NCBI RefSeq assembly: GCF_033473495.1 | Contig: NC_088941.1 | Coordinates: 2,914,001 to 2,978,000 of the forward strand | Direction of reading: 5' to 3' | DNA from: Cercospora beticola | Taxonomy: Eukaryota > Ascomycota > Dothideomycetes > Mycosphaerellales > Mycosphaerellaceae | DNA length: 64,000 nt | Part shown: piece by piece, positions 1 through 10,490 of the stretch | How positions within the stretch are numbered: position 1 is the stretch's first letter | How the letters are laid out: each line of letters opens with the position of its first letter | The notes under the pieces: model-generated | What the model saw: only the letters and a program-made list of their open reading frames with translations | Told to the model about the DNA's origin: nothing | Databases searched by the model: none | Made by a program: the position numbers and the translations under genes

Positions 1-3000
1 AAGGTGTTCAGCTCTGAGTATGTCAAGCTGCCGTCCCAGGCGCAGATTGCGGGAGCGGCTGGTCGAGTCTCGAAGGTCTTTGCGATGAGATGATCAACGC
101 ATTCATCGACTGTCTCAGGTACTGACCCATTCCATTGCCAGATCTGCTGGAGGTCTTCATTTCCGGCAGCTTTGACCATGGCTATCGTAGTATTCTCATC
201 TTTTTGGTCAGCGACTTGGCACAACTTGCGAAGGATGTGCTCAAGCTGGCGAGCAATGCGGGATATCCTTGCATTGTCGACTACCTTGGCGTCAAAATTG
301 AATTGCAGATGGAGCCTACCATTTTCATGCTGCTCGCACTCCAGGACGACCCCGTATGGTCCAAGAAGCGCAGCGGCTGAGTTCGATCGGATCTTGACTG
401 ACTCAATGATTACTTCACCATTAGCACTCTGCCAGCTCTTGTCGCTTGGTGGTTGGACAAGTAGCAATGTCTGGAAACGACACGCCTCTTCCGCCTCCGG
501 ACTCGCTTTCGCAATCAGTCGCAGGCCCGTTTGATCCCACGGAGTCATCTCCATAGTCTGTTCTTGCACATTGCAGAGCAACATCTCGACGGTGAGATCA
601 GAGGCAACAGAAACTCGGACAGGCACAGTGGCCAATGTCGGCGCGGGCATTCGATCGATGCCTGGAATGTCGATCTCTCTGCCGTTGACCACCGCGCCAA
701 AAACAGTTTCGGTTGTGCCTGCATAGCTTGCAAGCAATGTTGCCCAAGCTGCGCGAAGGATAACTGGCAAAGTCACGCCTTGAGTCGGAGGATGCAGGTT
801 CTCGACATTGTAGCTAAAGGCAGACTCTGGTCGGGGCAGATAGCTTGGCTCAGGAAGTGGTGGAAAATGCGTGACCTCGATCCCTTCGAATTGCCTGCGC
901 CAGAATGCCTCAGATTTGGCACTGTGGGTCACGGACAAGGTGTGCTCGACAAAGGGATGGAATGGCGTGAATTGAGGGAGGCTCTGGCCCTTGTACGCCG
1001 TCGACAGCGCCTCCAGTATGAGTGAAGCTGACCAACCGTCATATATGCCATGGAATGCTGTCCAGTTGAATTGATATTTGCCGGTAGTCCTGCATCTCCT
1101 CAGTCGCGCCTGGCTCAAGGGAGCACCGAGATCGATGACAGCAACCGCTCCAGGCTCTTCTTCGTCTCCGTCTTCTGGCAATAGCTCGTCGACTAGAGAG
1201 GGCGCGTGCACCACTTGTACGAGTCCCTCTTGGCACGGAATATCCACAATGCTTGTACGAAGAATGGGTATGTGTCTGCAAACCGTGGTCCATGCTTTCG
1301 CAAAGCGCGATGGCTCAACATGGTCTGGAAGGACCATATTCCAGTGTGCCACATAATCACCGGGACGTTGCAGCGTTTGCGACATCATAGCCACTTGCAT
1401 TGGAGTGCAAGGATAGACGTCTTCGATGTCACCTCCAGCAATGCCGCAGGATCTTGCAGCGTGAAATCGAGCAACAGCTGTGTCAGTTGACAGGAGTGAG
1501 TAAGGCCTCACCACTGCTGTTCCTGCAGGCTCCGACTTCAATTTCGTTCGCGGTTGTGTCCCGGAGAGTAATTGTGCCATGCCGTGTAATGTAGGGTGTC
1601 GGATAACATCGATGGCTGTAATGGGAAGTTTCTGTCGTCGTGCCTTTGCTGCCAACTGAATTGCTTTCAGGCTGTTTCCTCCAGAGGCCACCCAGTCACT
1701 GCTTTTGGTAATGGAAGATTCAGGAAGCACCAGCACGTCCGACCAAAGTTGGCGCAGAACCAATTCGTCTGATGTCAAAAGCGGCTGAAAGTGCGTCTGA
1801 GCCTCAGTCACGGCCGCTCCTGCTTCTCCGTCGAAAGGGCGATCGATGAGCGCAGAGTACTTGAGCAATTCTGAAACATTCTTCGCTTCACTCAGAGCCT
1901 TCAACAGGCGTCTGTCTGTCTTGCCAGAGGCGTTCAGGGGAACCATCGAGAGCGGGACGAAGATGTCTGGGACCATATATGGCGGAAGGCAACCTGACAA
2001 AATCTTGCGCATAGCTTTTGCCAGGGCTGGCACCGGCGCAAGGAGCTGTGGGCTGTCCTCACGGGCATGCGAATTGCCTTTCGTTCCTGTTAAGAAAACG
2101 ACAAGGAGTGCGTTCTCCGTATCATCCTGAGGGCGGACGAGTAGCGCAGTGGCGTGCCAGTCCACAAATTTCTTCCTGATGTGGTACTCAATTTCGCTCA
2201 ATTCTATTCGAAATCCACGCACCTTGACTTGGAGGTCTTTGCGGCCGCAGTGGGCAAGAGATCCGTCAGCGTTCTGAATGACCAGATCTCCAGTCTTGTA
2301 AAAGATCTGCTCGCGATTCGACGACGATATTGCTCCAGCCCATATTGGCCTCGATATGAAGGCTTCTGCTGTCCTCTCGGCGTTTTGGATGTACCCGGCC
2401 GACACAATAGGTCCTTCAATCAGCAGCTCGCCGACCCGCCCGAGAGGCGAAAGGATGTTGTGGTCGGTCTCATCGACAACCCAGTACTTGCAGCCGTTTG
2501 GTAAACCCAGATTGGAGATCTGGTCAACGTTAATATCAGTGCAGCTGGAGAGCGCGGCAGTCTCTGCAGGACCGTAGCATGCCATCAATCGAAGCTTTGA
2601 GCGCCAGAGCTCGACTGCATCCATGGTTAGACTTTCTCCCATCAGTACCAGAGTTTGTAATGTCGAGGCCATAGAAGGGTCCATCAGCCGTGCAAGAGAT
2701 GGCGTTGTGTACATGAAATTGGCTTGTGTCCGGCTGATGGCACCCTCGACATCGTGCAAACGCTCTTCTTCAGTAGGGATGCAGATGCAGCCTCCGCCGA
2801 GCAAGGTTTGGAAGATCTCGACTATGCTCATGTCGAAAGCAAAGCTGGAAATCTGTAGCATTCTTGTATTCGTGTTGATCCCGAAGGGTTCGAGGTGACT
2901 GATCAAGCTAGTCATGATGTTGGAATGTCGCACCTTGATACCTTTAGGCTTCCCTGTGCTTCCCGAGGTGTAAATCACGTAGGCAAGATTCGACGGATCG

Positions 3001-6000
3001 CCATCGATAGCAGCCACTTCGTTAGAATCTGGCAGCTTCCGAATCATGTCTAGATCCAGAGTCAAAATTCGTGCGGAAGAAGACAGCGCTTCAGCCTTGT
3101 GCTGTAGCTCTGAAGCACAAATGATCACAGACGCGCAAGCATCTCGACATATCTCCTGCAGACGTTGTGTCGGAGAGTTTGAGTCCAGTCCAAGCACTGC
3201 CGCGCCTGCTTTCAAGATTCCGAGCATGATGACTACCGGGGTTGCCGATTTCTTGTACAGAAATGGTACCACTTGTCCTTCGCGTACTCCAACTCCGCGC
3301 AAGCGGCGAGCAACACGTTCAGCCAGAGAGTCGAGTTGTGTATAGCTGAGTTCAACGTCCGGCGAACAAACGGCCGGAGCACTCGGTTGCCGTTTGGAGA
3401 CATGTGCAATACGCGTGTGAAGGCATCCTTCTACTGTGCTGACGTTGCTGCTATTCCACTGTCGGAGCAGTTCCAGTTCGTAGTCGCTCATCGTTAGAGT
3501 TTCCGACAGCTTTCTCGACCCATCTTCGCGTGAGGCTTCGTATATATGTTTGATGGCGTGGTCATACTGATGGATCAGTATATTCAGCTGACGGGCATCG
3601 AGGATATTGGCGATCGACTTCATTTCAATTGTCGTCCCCTCCGAGCCCACGATGCAATCGATCATCAAGTCAAAGGTGCAAAATTCTGCGTCTCTCGTGC
3701 GGACGTCTCTGAAAGTGCCGGCGACAGGGTCATGTTCTTTGGTATCTTGCTGGTCTATCCTCAGCACGTGAGCAGTCATTTTCTCTTTCTCTGCCTGGTC
3801 AAGTCCAGAACGGTAGCTGGAGAGACTGTGCATGACCATAGAAGCTTCTGCCGAGTACTTGGTCGTTGCATCTAGCAGCTTTTGGAAAGAATCCTCATGA
3901 GATACATCAAGGGCATAAGGCAGAACAGTGCCAAGTCTTCCACTGACGTTTTCAGCATTCAGCAAGGGCGAGTCGTGGCCATCGATCCATACACCGAACA
4001 AAACCTTCGACTGACCGGTTCGCCTGGACAAACAGAGCGCCCAGGCAGCCTGGAGCAATGCTGATTGGCTCTTCACGTTGTGAAGATTGTTATCGAGTAC
4101 AAGAGATGCAGTTGATACCTCTGAAGATCCTCTTTGGGTGACGGCAGCCCGTGTAGGGAAACGAACAGCATCGCCATGATGCTCAAGTCGTGCTGCCCAG
4201 CTTGCTATACCGTTTGCTGTCAAGCTTCCATCGTTCAGCGAATGAATGATGCCAGCCATCGACAACAATTTCGGACTCTTCTCGCCGCGCAAGGCTCGAT
4301 CGACGATGTCGAAGCACTTGCGGACTGTCCATCGATCTGCAACCGCCGGGTGTGCTGAAAGCACGACGAAATCTTGGCCATCCTCTTGCTCAATCCTCCC
4401 GAGACGGCATAGTTGGCCTCCATAGCGGACGCCGATATCCTGGTCCCATGCAAGGTACTCCTGGAGGTCCTCGCTTTCAGCCCACTGCGGGCGAGGCTTA
4501 GTCACGACTTGCAAATTTCCATGGCTGCTGAGATTGACAATACGCGTGCGTAAAGCGGGAATGGAGGCCAGTGCCACTTCAAAAGCTGCGCACAGATCAT
4601 CGCAAGGCATCTCTTCCTTAGCCGGTACGACGTACTGCTTCATGCTCTGAGAAGCATCGTTCATTGAAGAAGCCAGCGATTCAGTTTGTAGAGTCGTGCA
4701 GGGAAAGACGTCCTCGACAGCACTCCTAACAAGCTCACATTGTGCTGCTGCTTGGCGACGGACTTCGTCAGCGGTCTTGCTGTCAAAGGTTTCGAATGCG
4801 GTCATTTTCGCGAAAGGCGGCGTGATTTCGCGAAGCACCGAGAGCGAAGGTTTCGCAGGTCCAGTTATGATCGCAGCCAACGCGCTCTTCACTGTTCCCA
4901 CGATCTCGTGCGCCACAGAATCAGAGACCTGCTGTTTCTGGTAATTCAGCCTGCATAAGATCACGTCCTCGTCATAAGCGACATTGAGAACCACCGCATA
5001 TTCTGTAGGATCGTGTACAGCGGCAATCTCGATTTTGATCGCCGTGCTGTCCTCGGCCAGATTCTGTGGTGGCAATTTCTGGATAGACAAAGCAGTGTTG
5101 AACAGAGGTGTGGACGAGGAACCTTGAATCGCGTGTAGCGAGCAGTGGGGATGTTCAATGCTTCGAGCAAAGTCTTCTTGCGTCGTAGCAAGGAGTGCAG
5201 AGATGCTGCCAGACACTATATCACACTTCACTGGAAGCATCGATATGAGTGGGCCAACAATATCAGCTGCACCATCCACGGAGTGTCGATCGGAGAAGAC
5301 ATAGCCGTAGCAGACACGGGGACAGCCGGTGTAGCGTCCTAACGCCAGAGTCCAAGCGACCTGGAGCAAACTCGCGGCCGTAGTCTCATGCTCGTGGCAA
5401 AAGGCGTTTATTCTTGGCCCGTTCGAAATGCAGTCGTCAATAGCTCCACGAACAATCATCGATTCAGATGGCTCTGATATGGCGCCAGGTGCCGATATTA
5501 GGCATGGACGTACGTCAGAGAGGTACTCCTGCCAGTAGGCTTGGGACGAAGCTTCATCGTACTTTTTGAGGTGAGAGACGTAGTGCGCAAAATCGAGGGA
5601 CTTGGGAAGGCTGGTCGTGCTTCCGTATGCGCGGCCTAGCTGCTTACCTAGCAGGAAGATCGATGTCGCATCGGCCAGCGCATGTGAGATGTCTAGAACC
5701 ATATATGCCAATGACTCCGAGGCTTCGATCAGCAGCAAGTGATGAGAAGGTCGCCCATCTTGGAACATCGACCTGGGCAATTCCAAAAGGGCGGCTGTGT
5801 CGTTCGGATCGCTGACCATAAGCGATGACAGGTGAGAATATGCAACCTCAGGCTCATTCTGATCGAGGACGACTTGCTGGAAGGCGCTATCGTCAATCAA
5901 GCCGCTTGTGAAAGTCGTTCGCAGTATGCTATTGGCAGAACACACAGCATTCCAAGCGTCACCCAGTCTCTTGACATCGATCTTCTCTTGGCCTTGCGCA

Positions 6001-9000
6001 AAAGTGACCTTGAAGACAATGCGATCCAGGTAAGCTCCCTCAGTATCCCTTGCTTGCGCAAACAGAATACCCTCCTGCATTGGCGTGCAAGGCAATACAG
6101 AGTTTACGTCCGATGGAGTGAATCCAACTTGCGTGAGACGCTCGCTCATCACTTCATCGATCTCTTTTGTGTTTATGCCTTCAGGCCCGGCATCTGCGAC
6201 TGGGGCTACATCGTCGAAGTTATTCACCTCTGAGATTTTCTCCGTGATTGATTCAGCCTTCTCAGCGGCTTCTGCAAGACTCTTGCTGAGCAGTAGTGAT
6301 GCCACAGAAATCCTGTAGCCCGCCTTCCGAAGCCTCGTGGCTGCCTGCATTGCAGTTATAGAATCACCTCCCAGCGCAATGAAAGACCTTTCTTTATGAA
6401 GCTGTGGCTCCGGCATAGAAAGTACTGATGACCATACTGCTCGCATTGCAATCTCTTGGGCTGTTAAGACAGAGGTGAGGCCGTCGACTGACTCGGTATG
6501 TTGCTGGTCCGGTGAAAGCCAGGATGACGGATCTTGCTTTGCTACCCACTTTTTGATTGCTGTGCGGTCAAGCTTTTCAGACACAGTCCGAGGAAGTCGT
6601 TGCACAGCAAGCCAGTACCTGGGAGCCATGTAGGATGGCAGCCGTGTGTCAACGTACGCTTGCACGGTCTTCAGGTGCTTGGCCATTTTGGCGTGATGAT
6701 CGCCAGGTATCTCACCCAGTGAAACATCGTTTGGGATAGAATGATCATTGAAGGAAAGAATGGCCACCACGTCTTTGCGGCCTGGAGAAGACGAGTGTAC
6801 TGTGACCATAGCGTCTCGAACGATATCGGCTTGACACACAATGTGGTGCTCGACTTCGTCCAATTCGAATCTGACTCCTCGGATCTTGACTTGGTTGTCC
6901 TGCCGGCCAATGAACGAGATGGTTCCATCCGGATAGTACCTTGCCAGGTCACCTGTGCGATAGAATCTTGTGGGATGCGGCGGTTGAACCGATCGCTTCT
7001 TAGCCCAAGTCGGAGTCTGTATGAAAGCCGCTGCTGTCTTCGCTGGCTCATCCATATACCCTCTGGCCACAGTCACTCCTTCGACTAGCAGTTCTCCTAC
7101 TGACCCAATGGCAGCAAGCTTGTCTGGATCTGCAGGATCCGTGATCCAAACGGCGCAGCCCAGTGGCCGACCGATGGTGTCCTGGAACGGCGCATCCGGA
7201 GTAAGCTTGTGACAAGTGCTCATTATGGAAGATTCGCATGGTCCCCAGGCATTGACGAAATGGATCTTGTCTCCCCAGATTGAAGCGGCGTTGGGGTCGA
7301 CCACCTCGCCAATTGATGTAATTCTTCGGAGTGCTGGTACCTCTGACGGCGAGAGAGTACGAATCAGTGTTGGAGTCGAGATGGCGAAATCGATGCGCTG
7401 GTCACGAATGTAAGCAGCTAAGCCCGACTCGCGATCTTGATTTGACGGAATGCAGACACAGCTGCCAAATAGAAGAGCCCCAAAGATCTCGCAGAGGCTG
7501 ATGTCCCATACGAGGGATGCGAACTGCAAATGCCGATCTCCAATACCCAGCCCCAAAGGCTCGCGCAAAGATGTCAACGCAGTAGCGAGACTACGATGTT
7601 CCAGCATGACGCCCTTCGGTGTGCCAGTGCTTCCGCTGGTGAAGAGCAGGTAAGCCAAATCATTGGCCGAGACAGTTGGTAGATCTGCTTCGAGAGATCG
7701 AGGGTATTCCTTGATGGTATCGAGGTTGATTCGCAAGAGTTGCGCGCCCTCGTTGCTGGGCTCGAATATCTCCTCCATTGATGTCAGTACAATCTTCGCG
7801 CCCGATTTACCAATGACGAGCACTTTGCGAGCGAGAGGATCGGTCATGTTGATTGGAACACAGCAACCACCCGCTTTCTGGATCGCTAATAACGACACCA
7901 CAGCAAGCAGAGATCGGTCCACAAGGACAGCAACCCGGTCGCCTACGACCAAACCATTGCGAATGAGTTCTTGTGCCAAGCGAGTGGTCATATCATCCAG
8001 CTCTGCATATGTTGCAAACCCATCCCATGCGTCGACAGCCTTTTCTTGGGGAGCACGAGAAGACTGCGCTTGGAAAATACCATGTAAAGACTGCTCCACG
8101 GGTTCTGGGAAGGTCGAATTCCAGCTGAACAGTTCCGAGAGATCCTGTGGGCTGATGCGTGGTATGTCGCCCAGTTTTAGCGTCGGAGGAGAATTGGTCA
8201 GGATCTGTAGGAAGTACTCAAACATGTGAAGAACTCTGCGCATCTGTCGTTCATCCATGACGTGGGGATCATAAGAGGCATCCACGACGACATGTTTCTC
8301 TGCCAATTGAAACGCCAGAGACAAGCAATAGGGTGCCAGACCCTGAACAAATGAGCCCTGAGAACCTGTTCCTCCGTCACGCCCTCCCGCAACGTGCGGG
8401 TCAACATTGATGATGGTCTGGTATGATGATGCAACCCGTGCCTCCTCACTGACGGCACGAATCTTGGCCATATCATAATGAAGCGCATCACTAGAATTCA
8501 CCTGGCGGCGTTCTCGAGCGCGAATCTTGATAAGTTCTGCAATGGTCGTACTAGAGTCCAGTTTGACCTGTACAGGTATTGTGGTTGCGATTGGTCCCAG
8601 TGTGTTTGCAAGCTGGCGAAGCCGCGGCACTCGGCCCGATAGTAATTGGCCAAACGCGATAGTGTCGCCACTGGTATATGTCGAAGCGACCATCGCCCAT
8701 GTTACTTCGACGTAGAATGGGATCTGAGACATTGTGACTTTGCGGCTTGTCAGCGCAGGGCACGCAATTTTCCTGGAGATGGAATTTGTGGCGAGCGGTA
8801 CGTGACCTTCTGGAAGCGCGGGATAAATGCTTGGTGTGTGTGAGAATCGGCCCTTCCAGAATGCCTGAGCCATTTCCTCGTTGATGGTCGATAGATAGTC
8901 GATGAAATTTTTGTATGGCGTTCTCTGTTCGACGGCTTGCCCTCGATACTGCGCTGCTACATCTTGCAGCCATGCCTTCGAAGAAGTAATATCATAGATG

Positions 9001-9449
9001 GAGTGATGAATCGTGATGACCAAGGTGCACTCGATAAGTGCAAGTCTAAGCAGGGGTGAGCCTAAGCCCATCTGCTTCTGCTCCGCCTCATCGCGTCGTA
9101 GGTATTCTTCCAAGTCCGTACTCCGGTCAAAGGCTGGTGGGTTCCGTAGAACGACTTGCACAAGGCCTGCGGGAAGGTCTACGATTCGAGTGCGCAGCAC
9201 AGCGTTGCGGCGCGTTATCGTATGGAAAGCCTCGCAGACTCGGTCTGGGTCCATGTCTGCAGGAATCGTTGTGATCGAGCGGAAGAAGAAAGTGTTGCTT
9301 TGTTTAGTCGATCCGGCAATAGCTGCACGTTGCCATGGCGAACAAGGATATACGTCCTCGATATCATCGACTTTCACTTCGCACGCCGCTGCAATTTCCA
9401 ATAATGCCTCGTCTCCCAGACGTTGAAGTATATCTCGCCTGCCTTCCAT
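1..9449 (-). CDS. Non-ribosomal peptide synthetase, C-A-T-C-C-A-T-C-A..., 3' end beyond window
   Basis: One minus-strand frame is open from 9449 to base 1, about 3,149 residues with no stop and no intron needed. Order seen: starter-position C1 (HHSIYD at residues 148-153); A1 (TSGSTGTPKG near 600); T1 (LGGDS, carrier Ser1030); C2 (SHALADA, His1256/Asp1260); C3 (AHPAVADR near 1697); A2 (TSGSTGKPKG near 2155); T2 (SGGNS, Ser2593); C4 (FHGIYDG, His2800); then the first residues of a third A domain at the edge. A domains activate amino acids as adenylates, T domains carry them on phosphopantetheine, and C domains form the peptide bonds. The ATG at 9449 has purine -3 and G +4. In-frame ATGs at 9614 and 9620 would add 55-57 residues. 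It is divergent from the PKS. Family assignment is certain; substrates cannot be called. Confidence 0.95.
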   Translation of the reverse strand, partial: MEGRRDILQRLGDEALLEIAAACEVKVDDIEDVYPCSPWQRAAIAGSTKQSNTFFFRSITTIPADMDPDRVCEAFHTITRRNAVLRTRIVDLPAGLVQVVLRNPPAFDRSTDLEEYLRRDEAEQKQMGLGSPLLRLALIECTLVITIHHSIYDITSSKAWLQDVAAQYRGQAVEQRTPYKNFIDYLSTINEEMAQAFWKGRFSHTPSIYPALPEGHVPLATNSISRKIACPALTSRKVTMSQIPFYVEVTWAMVASTYTSGDTIAFGQLLSGRVPRLRQLANTLGPIATTIPVQVKLDSSTTIAELIKIRARERRQVNSSDALHYDMAKIRAVSEEARVASSYQTIINVDPHVAGGRDGGTGSQGSFVQGLAPYCLSLAFQLAEKHVVVDASYDPHVMDERQMRRVLHMFEYFLQILTNSPPTLKLGDIPRISPQDLSELFSWNSTFPEPVEQSLHGIFQAQSSRAPQEKAVDAWDGFATYAELDDMTTRLAQELIRNGLVVGDRVAVLVDRSLLAVVSLLAIQKAGGCCVPINMTDPLARKVLVIGKSGAKIVLTSMEEIFEPSNEGAQLLRINLDTIKEYPRSLEADLPTVSANDLAYLLFTSGSTGTPKGVMLEHRSLATALTSLREPLGLGIGDRHLQFASLVWDISLCEIFGALLFGSCVCIPSNQDRESGLAAYIRDQRIDFAISTPTLIRTLSPSEVPALRRITSIGEVVDPNAASIWGDKIHFVNAWGPCESSIMSTCHKLTPDAPFQDTIGRPLGCAVWITDPADPDKLAAIGSVGELLVEGVTVARGYMDEPAKTAAAFIQTPTWAKKRSVQPPHPTRFYRTGDLARYYPDGTISFIGRQDNQVKIRGVRFELDEVEHHIVCQADIVRDAMVTVHSSSPGRKDVVAILSFNDHSIPNDVSLGEIPGDHHAKMAKHLKTVQAYVDTRLPSYMAPRYWLAVQRLPRTVSEKLDRTAIKKWVAKQDPSSWLSPDQQHTESVDGLTSVLTAQEIAMRAVWSSVLSMPEPQLHKERSFIALGGDSITAMQAATRLRKAGYRISVASLLLSKSLAEAAEKAESITEKISEVNNFDDVAPVADAGPEGINTKEIDEVMSERLTQVGFTPSDVNSVLPCTPMQEGILFAQARDTEGAYLDRIVFKVTFAQGQEKIDVKRLGDAWNAVCSANSILRTTFTSGLIDDSAFQQVVLDQNEPEVAYSHLSSLMVSDPNDTAALLELPRSMFQDGRPSHHLLLIEASESLAYMVLDISHALADATSIFLLGKQLGRAYGSTTSLPKSLDFAHYVSHLKKYDEASSQAYWQEYLSDVRPCLISAPGAISEPSESMIVRGAIDDCISNGPRINAFCHEHETTAASLLQVAWTLALGRYTGCPRVCYGYVFSDRHSVDGAADIVGPLISMLPVKCDIVSGSISALLATTQEDFARSIEHPHCSLHAIQGSSSTPLFNTALSIQKLPPQNLAEDSTAIKIEIAAVHDPTEYAVVLNVAYDEDVILCRLNYQKQQVSDSVAHEIVGTVKSALAAIITGPAKPSLSVLREITPPFAKMTAFETFDSKTADEVRRQAAAQCELVRSAVEDVFPCTTLQTESLASSMNDASQSMKQYVVPAKEEMPCDDLCAAFEVALASIPALRTRIVNLSSHGNLQVVTKPRPQWAESEDLQEYLAWDQDIGVRYGGQLCRLGRIEQEDGQDFVVLSAHPAVADRWTVRKCFDIVDRALRGEKSPKLLSMAGIIHSLNDGSLTANGIASWAARLEHHGDAVRFPTRAAVTQRGSSEVSTASLVLDNNLHNVKSQSALLQAAWALCLSRRTGQSKVLFGVWIDGHDSPLLNAENVSGRLGTVLPYALDVSHEDSFQKLLDATTKYSAEASMVMHSLSSYRSGLDQAEKEKMTAHVLRIDQQDTKEHDPVAGTFRDVRTRDAEFCTFDLMIDCIVGSEGTTIEMKSIANILDARQLNILIHQYDHAIKHIYEASREDGSRKLSETLTMSDYELELLRQWNSSNVSTVEGCLHTRIAHVSKRQPSAPAVCSPDVELSYTQLDSLAERVARRLRGVGVREGQVVPFLYKKSATPVVIMLGILKAGAAVLGLDSNSPTQRLQEICRDACASVIICASELQHKAEALSSSARILTLDLDMIRKLPDSNEVAAIDGDPSNLAYVIYTSGSTGKPKGIKVRHSNIMTSLISHLEPFGINTNTRMLQISSFAFDMSIVEIFQTLLGGGCICIPTEEERLHDVEGAISRTQANFMYTTPSLARLMDPSMASTLQTLVLMGESLTMDAVELWRSKLRLMACYGPAETAALSSCTDINVDQISNLGLPNGCKYWVVDETDHNILSPLGRVGELLIEGPIVSAGYIQNAERTAEAFISRPIWAGAISSSNREQIFYKTGDLVIQNADGSLAHCGRKDLQVKVRGFRIELSEIEYHIRKKFVDWHATALLVRPQDDTENALLVVFLTGTKGNSHAREDSPQLLAPVPALAKAMRKILSGCLPPYMVPDIFVPLSMVPLNASGKTDRRLLKALSEAKNVSELLKYSALIDRPFDGEAGAAVTEAQTHFQPLLTSDELVLRQLWSDVLVLPESSITKSSDWVASGGNSLKAIQLAAKARRQKLPITAIDVIRHPTLHGMAQLLSGTQPRTKLKSEPAGTAVVRPYSLLSTDTAVARFHAARSCGIAGGDIEDVYPCTPMQVAMMSQTLQRPGDYVAHWNMVLPDHVEPSRFAKAWTTVCRHIPILRTSIVDIPCQEGLVQVVHAPSLVDELLPEDGDEEEPGAVAVIDLGAPLSQARLRRCRTTGKYQFNWTAFHGIYDGWSASLILEALSTAYKGQSLPQFTPFHPFVEHTLSVTHSAKSEAFWRRQFEGIEVTHFPPLPEPSYLPRPESAFSYNVENLHPPTQGVTLPVILRAAWATLLASYAGTTETVFGAVVNGREIDIPGIDRMPAPTLATVPVRVSVASDLTVEMLLCNVQEQTMEMTPWDQTGLRLIAKASPEAEEACRFQTLLLVQPPSDKSWQSANGEVIIESVKIRSNSAAALLGPYGVVLECEQHENGRLHLQFNFDAKVVDNARISRIARQLEHILRKLCQVADQKDENTTIAMVKAAGNEDLQQIWQWNGSVPETVDECVDHLIAKTFETRPAAPAICAWDGSLTYSELNT

Positions 9450-10490
9450 TACTGCGTCTAGGGTTTGTCTGGGATTATAGTCTGTGTACTTGGCTCTGTC
9501 GTTCCTGGTGTTTTTGGCCTGTAGTATCAATTTAATACTGTTGATTCTGATATGAGAAGAAGGAGGAGTGGCAGGACAAGGCAGTGCTTCACTATTTAGT
9601 GCCGCATGGGTCATATGCATTACCTGCTAGGTTGAGTTCTAAGGCTCGGCGAACATCTCTACTAGCCTCCGCACTATCAGAACACCTCCTTAGACACGTG
9701 CTGATACCATAGACACCCGAGGCCACAATCAGTAAGATAGTCAGCCCGCCGGCGAAGTTCCAGTGGACGCGCCATCTGAGATCTTGGTGAAAGCGCCGTA
9801 CCCGAGAGGGGAGTGGTGTGCATCTCAGTCGTTGCGTCAGCGCTAGCCGATCCGCAAGCACGTGGGCGCTGCGGAGTAGATATGAGCTTATGTCTACATA
9901 TGTCGCCAGCGATGGTGCGCGTTTGACGAAAACGCCGGATTATTAAGCAGGTACGAAGTGCTAAGGCGCCAATCTCGGTCCGCAGCGGCCCAGCCCGTCT
10001 CCGCAGGGTCCAAGTGTCACCACGACATCTCGTGTCGCTCGTTTGGATTGATCACTATTCGTACCTTTGAAGGGCGGCATAATCAAGATGAAAGTGGCGC
10101 GAGGACGCTTACTTCGACTAAGATCACTCACACTTACTCTAGACACTATTCAGCGTGCTCTGCGTCGCATCTTACTCGCCAGCGATATGGCTCAGTCGAA
10201 GACGCGAGATACCCAGCCTTCTCCCGACTAACATTAGACCGTAAGCCTTCGCCACCGATTCTCCGATCCTGTGCCGATCATGGAACATGTGGTCCAAACA
10301 TGTGTTCCCCGGCACACCATAGGCCATCGCTGGGGCTGTCACGGAACAGAAATGCCTTGCCTATGTCCGTCGGGATGGCGGGTTCGAACAACATCCGGTT
10401 CGACTCCTTAAGAGGTCGACCTCTGGCCTCGCCCCATTCCTCAATTGTATACCACACGGAAGACTGGACGTGACTCAAGCCTCCCCAACC
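9450..10490. promoter_or_regulatory. Divergent NRPS/PKS intergenic region
   Basis: This roughly 1.04-kb gap separates the two megasynthase start codons and must carry both promoters. A TATA-like stretch, read on the minus strand, lies at about 9529-9540, roughly 85 bp before the NRPS ATG at 9449. Shared divergent promoters usually mean co-regulation, which is inference here. No regulator gene or certain operator was identified. Confidence 0.5.

Noticed and set aside
7663..8229. Plus-strand 188-codon frame over the NRPS
   Set aside because: It is antisense to the A1 domain of the NRPS, which explains its length.
9592..9861. Minus-strand 89-codon frame with a hydrophobic helix in the NRPS/PKS promoter
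   Set aside because: It starts without a convincing context, lies in the shared promoter, and has no recognisable family. A chance membrane-like stretch is likely.
9958..10473. Plus-strand 171-codon frame just before the PKS
   Set aside because: It ends inside the PKS leader in another frame and has low-complexity, non-conserved sequence.
10470..10490. In-frame GTG as PKS start
   Set aside because: Fungal nuclear genes rarely start at GTG, and the ATG at 10491 directly precedes the conserved KS.
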